64,000 nt of DNA. It comes from Mastigocoleus testarum BC008 (GTDB taxonomy: Bacteria; Cyanobacteriota; Cyanobacteriia; Cyanobacteriales; Nostocaceae). The notes beneath the pieces are model-generated. The model had not been told where the DNA came from. It worked only from the letters and a program-made list of their open reading frames with translations, and searched no databases. The first letter of the stretch is position 1. Each line of letters opens with the position of its first letter. The position numbers and the translations under genes are program-made. Below, in pieces: positions 19,067 through 27,527 of this stretch. Location: contig NZ_LMTZ01000140.1 in NCBI RefSeq assembly GCF_001456025.1, positions 1 through 64,000 on the forward strand, in the 5' to 3' direction.

Positions 19067-19228
19067 TTATTTTCTAGCAATTACCCAGACAGCATGGACG
19101 ATTCCTAGAATATAAAAACCAAAAATAGTCAAAAGTAGATTAATCCAAAAGTCTACTCCGATTCCAACCTGTAGAAATACTCCTAAAGGTGGCAAGAATA
19201 TAGCACAAAGTATGCGAACTAAATCCAT
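19067..19228 (-). CDS. YqaE/Pmp3 family small membrane protein
   Basis: A 53-aa hydrophobic protein of the UPF0057 (Pmp3/YqaE) family, made of two membrane helices. It starts MDLVRILCAIFLPPLGVFLQ; the FLPPLGVFLQVG stretch is the family signature, and the second helix is LLLTIFGFYILGIVHAVWVI. Members are proteolipids linked to salt, cold and membrane-potential stress in plants, yeast and bacteria. An unusually strong Shine-Dalgarno (GGAGGG) lies just upstream of the ATG. It is a single gene that converges on the kinase. Confidence 0.93.
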   Translation of the reverse strand: MDLVRILCAIFLPPLGVFLQVGIGVDFWINLLLTIFGFYILGIVHAVWVIARK

Positions 19229-19232
19229 AGCT

Positions 19233-19238
19233 CCCTCC
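19233..19238 (-). promoter_or_regulatory. Shine-Dalgarno GGAGGG of the YqaE gene
   Basis: GGAGGG on the minus strand, 4 nt from ATG 19228. It is one of the strongest in the window and supports this short gene. Confidence 0.75.
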
Positions 19239-19349
19239 TATTAAATTTATATGAGCAGGATTTTATCTATCATTTTTTTTAAGATAACATTTATGGCATC
19301 AAACGACAGGTATCACATCAAATAGCAGGTCATGTCTAAAGATATTAAT

Positions 19350-19694
19350 TTAACCTCCACTGATTTTGGCTTTGTAACCCAATTGTTTTAAGATGTCTAA
19401 AATTTTCTGCTTGTGGTCACCTTGAATCTCAATTTCGTTTTCTTTTAAAGTTCCACCGCTACCGCATTGACTTTTTAGTTTTTTGAGTAATGCTTGTAGA
19501 GTTTCTGTTTTTGATTGGAAACCTGTAATCACAGTTACAGTTTTACCCTTACGTCCTGCTCGGGTTGATTGTACTCGTATATTTTGCTTCTCTGGGGGTA
19601 GATCTGGAGTCGCTTTTTCGGTTGCAATGGAGTTATCCTCGCCAAACTCCCGCCATCCGGAATGTTTTTTAGATTTACCTTTTGATGCAGCCAT
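19350..19694 (-). CDS. SUI1/eIF1-like translation factor (YciH family)
   Basis: A 114-aa protein of the bacterial YciH branch of the SUI1 family. The basic N-terminal 40 residues are variable. The SUI1 domain follows: RVQSTRAGRKGKTVTVITGF, KLKSQCGSGGTLKENEIEIQG, and HKQKILDILKQLGYKAKISGG at the very end. The eukaryotic relative monitors start-codon selection; the bacterial role is less settled but centres on ribosomal initiation fidelity. Normal length. ATG at 19694. Confidence 0.93.
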   Translation of the reverse strand: MAASKGKSKKHSGWREFGEDNSIATEKATPDLPPEKQNIRVQSTRAGRKGKTVTVITGFQSKTETLQALLKKLKSQCGSGGTLKENEIEIQGDHKQKILDILKQLGYKAKISGG

Positions 19695-20380
19695 ATTTTT
19701 AGATAAAATTCAGCAGTTGCAAGTTTAGAAGTTATGTAGCGCTATAGGCGAGGAGTCATTAGCGTATTCGTTACGCTCGCTGCTCGCTGTGCGAACAAAA
19801 GTTTGCTAGCTATAGCTTTTACCGCGTCTACGACGTTAGCATAGCGTGTCCGTAGGACAAACAGTGTTCTCCAAAGTTCTACCTGATTAGGTAATGTATA
19901 AGTTCATAAGCTGTAAGTTCATAAGCTGTAAATTAGGAAGAACTAGATCTCACTTCTAAATTCTTACACGGTATAGCAAAGTTTCACTGACTTCAAACGA
20001 GATAAGAGAAAATTAAGCCCAACAGTCTCACTTATTATTGTAGAAAACTTCAACCCACAAAATATATATCTTCAGAAGCACAGATCGAGAAAAAGCTTGA
20101 AAAATTGAGAAATTTATAAAAAGTTGGTTTCCATTTCTGTAATCGACAAGAAAATCTGTGAAGAATAAGGCTAGGCTAGCTTTACCATCATTAATTTTCA
20201 CCTTTGTGAGACATAATTCTAGCCAACACATATATCTATGTCGGTTAGATATCTCTATCTACCAGATGTGCTTACCATATTTGTTTGTCAAAAAATTCAA
20301 TTAGTAACCAGAAACTAAGTCGATTCAAATAACAAGTTACTTTTAATTTTCCTTCAAGGTTCGTTTAAGGTTCATAACTT
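19695..20380. other. Gene-free region with a repeat mosaic
   Basis: About 690 bp between divergent genes. The first part (19738-19864) is a dense palindromic repeat mosaic, followed by a short TAAGTTCATAAGCTG duplication (about 19898-19931). A 67-codon minus-strand frame at 20028-20231 lacks any recognisable feature and is probably chance. The ABC transporter promoter must lie here. Confidence 0.55.
19738..19864. repeat. Palindrome-rich repeat mosaic
   Basis: Short inverted pairs crowd this stretch: GCGTA-TTCG-TTACGC, GCTATAG near both ends, and GTCCGTAGGAC. The base composition is more GC-rich than the surrounding gap. Words such as GTTAGCATAGCG and TCCGTAGGA are typical of cyanobacterial dispersed repeats. 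Confidence 0.65.
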
Positions 20381-21331
20381 ATGACCAAAAATTTAGCAAT
20401 TTACACTCGCAGTTTAACCAAACAGTTCGATAGACACACTGCTGTCAATAATCTCGATCTAGAGATTGCAGAAGGTGAGGTTTATGGATTAATTGGTCCT
20501 AATGGTGCGGGTAAAACTACGTTAATAAGAATGTTAGCTGCAGCGGAAGAACCAAGTAATGGAGAAATATTTATTAATGGCGATCGCCTGCTGCGGGATA
20601 AAAGCAATCCTACCCTGAAACGTAGACTTGGTTACTTACCCGATGATTACCCTCTCTATGATGAACTGACAGTTTGGGATTATCTAGATTATTTTGCTCG
20701 TTTATATCATTTACGAGAACCATATCGAACCCAACGTTTGCATGAAGTTATAGAACTAATCCAACTCGAGAATAAACGTAACAGTGTCATTTCCACTCTC
20801 TCTAGAGGGATGAAACAACGTCTGTGTTTGGCTAGAACTATTATTCACGAACCAATAGTTTTGCTCTTAGACGAGCCAGTTTCGGGACTTGACCCGATCG
20901 CTAGAATGCAGTTTAGGGAAATTATCAAAGCTTTGCAAGAAGCGGGAATGACTATCTTAATTTCCTCCCACGTTCTGACTGATTTAGCAGAACTTTGTAC
21001 TTCTGTAGGAATTATGGAACTTGGATTTTTAGTGGAAAGTGCTTCACTTCAAGATATCTACGGACGCTTAGCGCATCAACAAATTGTTATATCTACCTTA
21101 GGGAATCTTGAAGAACTCAAAAAGGAACTAAGAAATAATTCTTTGGTAGAAGAGTTAGAAGTGCTATCTACAACTAACAGCATACGGGTTAACTTTTCGG
21201 GGAAAGAGGAAGACAGCGCCGAGTTACTACGTTCTTTGGTTGGAGCAGGTATTCCTTTGAGTAATTTTCAATGTACCCAAGAAGATTTAGAAAGCATTTT
21301 CTTGAATCTGGGTCACAAACAAGCATCTTAA
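20381..21331 (+). CDS. ABC-2 type transporter, ATP-binding protein
   Basis: A 316-aa cytoplasmic ATPase that powers export through the adjacent permease. Walker A is GPNGAGKTT (39-47), the signature is LSRGMKQRL, Walker B is VLLLDEPVSGLD, followed by the switch His in ISSHVLTDL. It belongs to the DRA/NatA-like group with a C-terminal accessory region of about 90 residues. The permease gene starts 34 bp downstream on the same strand, so the two form an operon. The exported substrate cannot be deduced. Confidence 0.93.
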   Translation: MTKNLAIYTRSLTKQFDRHTAVNNLDLEIAEGEVYGLIGPNGAGKTTLIRMLAAAEEPSNGEIFINGDRLLRDKSNPTLKRRLGYLPDDYPLYDELTVWDYLDYFARLYHLREPYRTQRLHEVIELIQLENKRNSVISTLSRGMKQRLCLARTIIHEPIVLLLDEPVSGLDPIARMQFREIIKALQEAGMTILISSHVLTDLAELCTSVGIMELGFLVESASLQDIYGRLAHQQIVISTLGNLEELKKELRNNSLVEELEVLSTTNSIRVNFSGKEEDSAELLRSLVGAGIPLSNFQCTQEDLESIFLNLGHKQAS

Positions 21332-21365
21332 TCAATCAATACCAATTAGCGATTACCAATTAGCA

Positions 21366-23240
21366 ATGATGTTATTAGATAAAATCGGTGACTGTAATCC
21401 TCAACTATTGAGGGAAATTAAAGGTCGTCTAAAAGTTTTTCCCGTTATTATTACTATCTGTCTTTCATTAATAGTTCAACTTGCAATTTCTTTTGGTCAG
21501 TTCAGTGACTATCCTGACAAACATTACTCCATCACTGGCAAATATTGTTCCTTAGCATCTGTTTATAAACCAAAACAACAGCAAATCTATCAAATTGATA
21601 ATAATTACTATCAAGTAAGTAATCAGTTAGATCAGGCAAATAAACTCAATACTACTAAGCCAGAACAAATTCAAGAGTTACAACAAAAAAAAGCAAAATT
21701 AAAAGCTCAAAAAGAAGAATTAAGAGCAAGTATTCCTAAATTCTGTCCGCCAGAAGAAATTAATGCGCAACAGTGGTGGATAGATAATTGGAGAAATGTT
21801 TTCAATGCTTTATCTATAACTTTTATCTCTACACTTTTTTTAGGAGGAACATACTTAATAATTAATGACGTAGCCAAAGAAGAACGTCGAGGAACTTTAA
21901 ATTTTATTCGCCTTAGTCCCGAGTCAGAAGCAAATATTTTTCTCGGTAAAATACTAGGTGTTCCTGTTTTGGTATACTTGCTGGTAGTAGCAGCGCTACC
22001 TTTACATTTATGGGCGAGTATTGCAGGAAATATTCCTTTAACTAATGTCTTAAGTTTCGACCTCATTCTTGCTGTTGGCTGCTTTTTCTTGTACAGCTTA
22101 GCCATGTTGTTTGGTTTATGGGGTCGTTTCTTCAGCTTTTTTCAACCTTGGTTGGGAAGTGCTGCAGTTTTAGGATTCCTGATGTTGACTTGGAATCTTG
22201 TTGCATACAGTTATCATAATGTGAATCATGCAGCAATTTGGTTTCAAATTTTAAGTCCGATTCATATCGCTGGTTACTTATTTCCAGGTTTTGCATTTAC
22301 TAATGGTGCTTCTAAAATCGAACAGTTGCAGTTCTTTTCGATTCCAATTGGTAAAAGCTTCTTCACTTTGATCGGTTTGCACTTGTTAAATTACGGTTTT
22401 TGGATTTATTTTATCTGGACATCGTTAAAGCGCTTATTTCGTAATCCTAATGCTAGCCTTTTAAATAAATCTCAGAGTTATTTACTTATAATTTGTTTGC
22501 AATTTATTTTTTGGGGTTTTACGTTGCAAAATTTTGGTGATGTAAACCGTCAAGTAGCTAATAACTCTTTCCTTCTAGTGTTTATGAACGTCATCTTGTT
22601 ATTCGGGCTGATTGCAATTTTATCTCCAGTCCGTCAAACCGTACAAGATTGGTCCAGATATAAACATCAACAAACTTCTCGCTATCAGGGATGGTGGTAC
22701 AATTCCCAAATACGAGATTTAATCTTTGCAGAAAAAAGTCCGAGTTTCTTAGCAACAGCGATTCATCTATTAATTGCGACCGTTCCGTTAATGGTTTGGA
22801 TTGTCATTTCACCATTGTTGCAGGTTTCTAATAGCGATCGCTGGGCTCCAATAAACTGGTTAATTAATGACGTTGGTAGATTCCAAGCCCTTTTATATGT
22901 AGCTTTGTTTATTGTTTTAATGATGGTTTGTGCTACTGTTGCTCAGATTATGTTGATGCTGAAAACTTCTAAGCGTCATCTTTGGTCTATTGGTAGTGTC
23001 GCAGCAATAGTATTTTTACCACCAATTGCATTGGGTATTGCACAGGTAAATCCTCAGTTAACGCCTTTTGTGTGGTTATTCTCTAGTTTCCCTTGGGTAA
23101 CGATGGGTCATACTAGTACTCCTCTAGTATTGTTTGCATTGTTGTTTTATGTGGGAATCTTGGCATTTTTAAATTCATATTTGTCGAGTCAAGTTAAATT
23201 GGTAGGTCAGTCGGAAACTCAAGACATACCAGTAACTTAA
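21366..23240 (+). CDS. ABC-2 type transporter, permease protein
   Basis: A 624-aa membrane protein, the partner of the upstream ATPase. A first helix (about 25-45) is followed by a polar loop of about 110 residues with a charged coiled-coil (QELQQKKAKLKAQKEEL), then a cluster of further hydrophobic helices. The cytoplasmic coupling region is RRGTLNFIRLSPESEANIFLGKI, typical of ABC-2 permeases. It is longer than the usual six-helix permease, with an apparent second membrane half (about 370-615). It ends 30 bp before a bidirectional terminator. ATG at 21366. Confidence 0.88.
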   Translation: MMLLDKIGDCNPQLLREIKGRLKVFPVIITICLSLIVQLAISFGQFSDYPDKHYSITGKYCSLASVYKPKQQQIYQIDNNYYQVSNQLDQANKLNTTKPEQIQELQQKKAKLKAQKEELRASIPKFCPPEEINAQQWWIDNWRNVFNALSITFISTLFLGGTYLIINDVAKEERRGTLNFIRLSPESEANIFLGKILGVPVLVYLLVVAALPLHLWASIAGNIPLTNVLSFDLILAVGCFFLYSLAMLFGLWGRFFSFFQPWLGSAAVLGFLMLTWNLVAYSYHNVNHAAIWFQILSPIHIAGYLFPGFAFTNGASKIEQLQFFSIPIGKSFFTLIGLHLLNYGFWIYFIWTSLKRLFRNPNASLLNKSQSYLLIICLQFIFWGFTLQNFGDVNRQVANNSFLLVFMNVILLFGLIAILSPVRQTVQDWSRYKHQQTSRYQGWWYNSQIRDLIFAEKSPSFLATAIHLLIATVPLMVWIVISPLLQVSNSDRWAPINWLINDVGRFQALLYVALFIVLMMVCATVAQIMLMLKTSKRHLWSIGSVAAIVFLPPIALGIAQVNPQLTPFVWLFSSFPWVTMGHTSTPLVLFALLFYVGILAFLNSYLSSQVKLVGQSETQDIPVT

Positions 23241-23269
23241 AACCATCCTAAAATTGAATAATGAATATA

Positions 23270-23296
23270 AAAAGGGGATAAATATTATCCTCTTTT
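23270..23296. terminator. Bidirectional terminator between convergent genes
   Basis: A 12-bp stem (23270-23281 with 23285-23296, one G-T pair) and a 3-nt loop. T-rich runs follow on both strands (TTTTATTTTTT on plus, TTTTT on minus). Its right arm overlaps the stop codon of the DUF1186 gene. Confidence 0.8.
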
Positions 23297-24218
23297 ATTT
23301 TTTATTTTGTCGGTTTTTGCGACGAGATTCTTTCTGCATTTTTTTCTTTTTCTTAGCTTTGTTTTTAGATTTTTTCACCGACTTTGAAAAACCTTCTATC
23401 TCCATAATATTATTACGTTTATGAAATTTTTTGTGTACTTTCCAATCAAAGCAAGACCAAGATTCCATATCAGATATTGCATCTTCAACCAAAGAATGAT
23501 GCGGGTCGTTACGAATCTTCTGTAAATTTTTTTCTGAACCTAATTGAAGATAATAATTAAAATCATCCCGGTCGAAAAAGAATGGATCGATCAGTTCTTC
23601 ATCAAAAGTTCGCTCAATGTATTCTTTTAGTTCTGTAGGACAAAGTATCGAACTATTAATTACTAAATCGGTCCACATAAAATCAGGTTCTTTTTCTGTG
23701 ACATTTGCAGAAGGTTTATTTGCAAAGAGAGTTGAGAAAATTTCCTTGAAATACTCTACTACTTGCTCTCTAGGAATAATTTCTTGAACCACTAAAATAA
23801 TTAAGGATCTTATCGCAGCGCCTCTAACAAATTCATTAACTTCTTGATTTTCTATAAGTGTTTTGATGGGTTTAATATTTCCATGACTTACAGAAGCTAG
23901 TATTCGAGGTAAATCCTCAGTGACTACATCTCCAGTTGCATCTAATGATATATCTCCAGGGGCTGAGAAGAAATCTATTATGAGAGGATAAGCCTTTGAT
24001 TCTCTAAATTGTGCGAGTAAGAATAAGGCATAAATATGTAAAATATATGCATCTTTATTAATTACATTCTCGAGGTCATCTTTGCATTCGGATAAGGTAG
24101 ATAATAAAAAAGGAGTAATAGCTTCTTTCTCCTCAATAGCTCTTTCTAAGGCTCTACGAGGAAATACCCCAGTATTATTTTCTAATTTTGATATAATCTC
24201 TTCCACTTGCATATTCAA
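23295..24218 (-). CDS. DUF1186 domain protein
   Basis: A 307-aa protein of the DUF1186 family, recognised from the N-terminal IISKLENNTGVFPRRALERA, the helical-repeat body with HIYALFLLAQFRESKAYPLI, and GDVVTEDLPRILASVSHGN. The all-helical, HEAT-like pattern suggests a scaffold; no enzymatic motif is visible. Relatives often end in a zinc-binding SEC-C motif; here the end is instead a Lys/Arg-rich tail (about 270-307), which suggests nucleic-acid or ribosome contact, an inference only. The stop codon lies within the shared terminator. Confidence 0.78.
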   Translation of the reverse strand: MNMQVEEIISKLENNTGVFPRRALERAIEEKEAITPFLLSTLSECKDDLENVINKDAYILHIYALFLLAQFRESKAYPLIIDFFSAPGDISLDATGDVVTEDLPRILASVSHGNIKPIKTLIENQEVNEFVRGAAIRSLIILVVQEIIPREQVVEYFKEIFSTLFANKPSANVTEKEPDFMWTDLVINSSILCPTELKEYIERTFDEELIDPFFFDRDDFNYYLQLGSEKNLQKIRNDPHHSLVEDAISDMESWSCFDWKVHKKFHKRNNIMEIEGFSKSVKKSKNKAKKKKKMQKESRRKNRQNKK

Positions 24219-24306
24219 AACCCCTTTTGATGACAGTACTAAACTAGTCTGATTGCACAGAAATATTTATTGTACCTATTTGCTCATTTTTAAATTGAAA
24301 ATATAA

Positions 24307-24400
24307 GAATGAGAATTTAAGAACCTGTAATTCTGAAATTTGTAATGGTGCGTTACGCAATACCTACGGTATGCTAGCAGCAATCTACTTTTGCACTTTA
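24307..24400. repeat. Dispersed repeat, copy A
   Basis: A block starting GAATGAGAATTTA and running through GTAATTCTGAAATTT, TGCGTTACGC and ATGCTAGCAGCA matches 63918-63999 over about 80 bp. Copy A has an extra 12 bp, AATACCTACGGT, that copy B lacks. Confidence 0.8.
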
Positions 24401-24412
24401 TCTAATACACAC

Positions 24413-26158
24413 TTATTCGTTTGAAAGAGAAGAAAGTTTACAAAGTGCTGTAACAACTTGATTGCATTCATGTTTGTTTAAAATCTCTGACCATTTCTGG
24501 AAGTAAAGACAAAGCTTACTCTCATCTACCCTCACATCGCGGATAAACTGAGATAGCTTATTGAAGCTTAAATTATTTTCTTTAGGATTTAATGCAAGTG
24601 CAACCAATTCTTCTGATGGGTCTTTGACCAAGTTTGCCCCATTTGCATTTAACCAATCGTGATTCCATGGTTGGGTATCTCCATTAGGATTGACAGATAG
24701 AGTGGGTTTACCGATGGATAAGGTTTCTTGCCAGGTATTTGCTCCCTCTGTAACAAAAAAAAGTGAGTATTGTTGAAACAGAGGTATATAGTTTGTTCTG
24801 CCGAAACTCTGCCAGACAATACGTTTTTTCTTAATTATTTCGTGAATTTCTTCTGGATTGCTCTCACCCTTCAATAAAGCAGCTAACTCAGGTAAATTAG
24901 AACTTATTCTATCTTCTCCTAGGAAAGCAATTACAACTGGTTTGTCGTAAGGGTTAGGATTCATTTCCATAACTTTCCTTAGAGCATCTAGTAGTTTGGA
25001 ATATGTAACTTGGCATAGGTGGGAGCGATGTTCAGTATAATAAACAGAAATTAACTCAATTTCCTCTCTGGCAAGGGTAATAATATTTTGGATGAGTTTA
25101 TTTTTATAGTTTTCTGCAGAAGCAGGGATTGTATTAAGTTGGGATAGAAGATCGCGATCTGGTTTGGATGGGTAAATCGGTAAGAGAAGTTTGTGATGTT
25201 CTTTTTTGCGATCGCCGTTCACCGCAGGTGCGGCTGAGCCGATGCCTAAGGGCGTATCGCTCTTGGGTGGTCCATCCATAAGATATGCGATCAAATCACC
25301 CTTGACTAAACAAGGCCAAGGTCTCAACTGTTTTGACCACCAAAGGAATGACTGCAAAATAATGATGCACGGTTGTGCTTCAGCAGTCATGTTTTGAATA
25401 ATATCTGGGATTAATACTTCTTGAACATGTGTAAAGTTATCGCAGGCAGCGAACATCGTCAGAATTTTCTTATTCCCATCACTCTTTCCATTAGGATCTT
25501 GCTTTGGTAAAAGATGTAGACCCTTGTTGACATAAGTCCGCAAATTATTGGTGAAGAGAGCATGGGGACAGTAGGAAGAGCGTTTTTCAGTTCTTGCTTT
25601 AGGGATTTCTTCGCGTCGTAGATCTTGGAAAAGAGGAGAATGTTTATAAAATTTCAGGTAGCTCTGTTTGGGTAATTGAATACTTTCAACGATGGCATTT
25701 GCCTTAAAAGCATCCAGTTCGCAACCCGGAGCATCATCACGCCAAACCGAGAACCAAAAATGCTCAGCGGATTCATCTTTCATACATTCCTTAAATTGGC
25801 ACAAAAGATTGGTATATTCTCGCTCCATAGGAATGGGGTGAAACCATATTGTCATTCCCTTCAAAGTTTGTTGCCAGGTGTAAAAGTGATTGTGATAATC
25901 CTCTAACCCCTGAGGATAATAACCGAGCATGGCATACCACAATTTAGTTTTCCACTGATTATAAAAAAGATGTACCGGTCGCTCACAACCCAAGCGAGCC
26001 AGATTATAGATAAGGTTATACATGACACGCTGACGACCGGTACCAAAAGTATGAGGGTTTATCAGGTAAACGCAGTCAAATTTCTCTAGTTCAGTTTTAG
26101 CCGTTATCTCATTAGGATGGAGCGAGAGTTTTCGGACTTCATTATGTTGTAATGTCAT
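24413..26158 (-). CDS. GT-B-like glycosyltransferase homologue of unknown specificity
   Basis: A 581-aa soluble protein that I cannot name precisely. The N-terminus has NPHTFGTGRQRVMYNLIYNL, like the first Rossmann strand and loop of GT-B enzymes. The C-terminal part has SFGRTNYIPLFQQYSLFFVT then EGANTWQETLSIGKPTLSVN, the pattern in which GT28/GT4-type transferases bind the nucleotide sugar. The middle (residues about 300-317) is encoded by a palindromic dispersed repeat that keeps the frame open. It may make an unusual glycoconjugate. It is a single gene with no sugar-metabolism neighbours. ATG at 26158. Confidence 0.6.
   Translation of the reverse strand: MTLQHNEVRKLSLHPNEITAKTELEKFDCVYLINPHTFGTGRQRVMYNLIYNLARLGCERPVHLFYNQWKTKLWYAMLGYYPQGLEDYHNHFYTWQQTLKGMTIWFHPIPMEREYTNLLCQFKECMKDESAEHFWFSVWRDDAPGCELDAFKANAIVESIQLPKQSYLKFYKHSPLFQDLRREEIPKARTEKRSSYCPHALFTNNLRTYVNKGLHLLPKQDPNGKSDGNKKILTMFAACDNFTHVQEVLIPDIIQNMTAEAQPCIIILQSFLWWSKQLRPWPCLVKGDLIAYLMDGPPKSDTPLGIGSAAPAVNGDRKKEHHKLLLPIYPSKPDRDLLSQLNTIPASAENYKNKLIQNIITLAREEIELISVYYTEHRSHLCQVTYSKLLDALRKVMEMNPNPYDKPVVIAFLGEDRISSNLPELAALLKGESNPEEIHEIIKKKRIVWQSFGRTNYIPLFQQYSLFFVTEGANTWQETLSIGKPTLSVNPNGDTQPWNHDWLNANGANLVKDPSEELVALALNPKENNLSFNKLSQFIRDVRVDESKLCLYFQKWSEILNKHECNQVVTALCKLSSLSNE
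25208..25260. repeat. Palindromic repeat inside the glycosyltransferase-like gene
   Basis: A 53-bp block has near-complementary ends (GCGATCGCC and GGCGTATCGC) and inner pairs CCGCA-GGT-GCGG and GGCT-GA-GCC. It begins with a HIP1 octamer. It is GC-rich within an AT-rich gene and codes for about residues 300-317 (small residues, Pro and Ala). Confidence 0.7.
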
Positions 26159-26536
26159 GCGGTTCTACACTCGCAAAATGATGTGTTTACGAGTATTATT
26201 ACACAAGTATAATGACCTTAGAGTGTGGGTTTTAGTATATTAATCTACTTCTGTTTGAGGATTTATGAAAAAATTTAATCGACTGCTAGAGTGTAGTTTT
26301 TCATTAGACATATAAAGGAAATTTGAATTAAAATCTAATACAGTATAAAACTATATTTTGAATTTGAAATAGCGCTCCAATTTCTCCTAGAAATGGATAA
26401 TATTTTCTCAGATTTCTCAATAATTTCTTATCGATATCTCATAAATCACTTATTGCCTTCTCAGCTTAGTCAAGCATGATATTAATCAAGGAAAACAAAT
26501 TGAATTAAACACATTTTTGATATCGGAGCCTTGATT
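26159..26536. other. Gene-free gap between divergent genes
   Basis: About 380 bp, AT-rich, holding the promoters of both flanking genes. I see no repeat, hairpin or open frame of note. Confidence 0.6.
26525..26528 (+). promoter_or_regulatory. Shine-Dalgarno GGAG that favours ATG 26537
   Basis: GGAG stands 8 nt before ATG 26537. The in-frame TTG at 26531 would be only 2 nt from it. Confidence 0.6.
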
Positions 26537-26881
26537 ATGCCACGTTTATTATTTGCTACTATCGGAACACTTCTATTTGCAACTACTGCTATCCAACCCG
26601 CTTTAGCTAACGAAAATGTTGTCGCTTCCAAAGTAGGACAAAATCAAGTAGTTAAAAATGTTACGCCATTTAATTTAGTGATTTTTGCTTATCGAGGTCA
26701 ACTCAAAGGTGTTTCAGGTTATCACTCATTATTAAATAGTATTGCATTTAAGGAAGTTACCGGAAAAGATTTGGTTCAACGTGGAATTGATAATGGCAGA
26801 CTATCTCCAGAAACAATTAACAACTCTGATTACATTAGAGCGGTTGAATATAAGTTACAAGATTTATTGAGGAAAAGTTAA
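26537..26881 (+). CDS. Small secreted protein of unknown function
   Basis: A 114-aa protein with a clear signal peptide (PRLLFATIGTLLFATTAIQP, cleavage likely after ALA), leaving a mature protein of about 90 residues in the periplasm or outside. The mature part has NLVIFAYRGQLKGVSGYHSL and a helical end with KDLVQRGIDNGRLSPETINN and YIRAVEYKLQDLL. It has no cysteine and no known catalytic motif. I do not recognise the family. The start was set by GGAG upstream of ATG 26537. Confidence 0.7.
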   Translation: MPRLLFATIGTLLFATTAIQPALANENVVASKVGQNQVVKNVTPFNLVIFAYRGQLKGVSGYHSLLNSIAFKEVTGKDLVQRGIDNGRLSPETINNSDYIRAVEYKLQDLLRKS

Positions 26882-27527
26882 TTCTGCTTTAATATCAATT
26901 CGAAATTCCTCATTCACTTCAATAATAGTTAATTTTACTACGCCTTCGTTTTGTAGTTGTTCGATTTCCACCTTACCACTGCTACTCTATTACTGGAGTA
27001 CAGTGGTTAACTATAGGTGTAGGGTAGCTAGTATTAAGGTCAACATTAACCCCTCTACTAAAAAATTTGATTATTAGTCTCTATTTGCACAGTTTTCTAT
27101 TATTTGCCAAGTTAATAATTTAATTTTTAGAATGAAATTTTTAGGTCAACAGCTAAGAAATTCACTTGTGATTTAATGTATAAATATTTATAGTGTAGTA
27201 ATTGTATGTTTTTTTGATTATATGTATGATTTAACTCTGCAGTTTTAACTTTGTGATGAGGATACTAGGTTTAGGTTTTTAAATTTATAAACCGAACAAT
27301 TTCTAAATTACGAGCATATTTTGAATATCTATAACTGCTAATATCTGTTTTTTCAGAAAGATGCGTCGCGTATTTTTATGATATGCATTTTTGCTGTATT
27401 AATAGTCAACTCTATCGCTTATCTGCTATTTGATATCTGTAATAGCTTATATTGGAACGAGCAATTTTTCCCAGTTCAGTTTCAAGTTTTAAGTCTTAGA
27501 TTTTAGATTTTAATTTTTAGGTTTTAA
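26882..27527. other. Gene-free region with one hairpin
   Basis: About 650 bp. A hairpin lies at 26976-27006. The minus strand of 26866-26985 has a short protein-like frame (about 40 codons, ending IIEVNEEFRIDIKAEL), opened only by a GTG and closed upstream by a stop, possibly a gene remnant. The rest is AT-rich, with no other feature seen. Confidence 0.5.
26976..27006 (+). terminator. Hairpin downstream of the secreted-protein gene
   Basis: CCACTG-C-TACTC pairs with GAGTA-CAGTGG (11 bp with one bulged C) around an 8-nt loop, about 95 bp after the stop. No T run follows, so a terminator role is uncertain. Confidence 0.35.

Noticed and set aside
20028..20231. 67-codon minus-strand frame
   Set aside because: No recognisable motif, AT-rich composition, no Shine-Dalgarno; likely chance.
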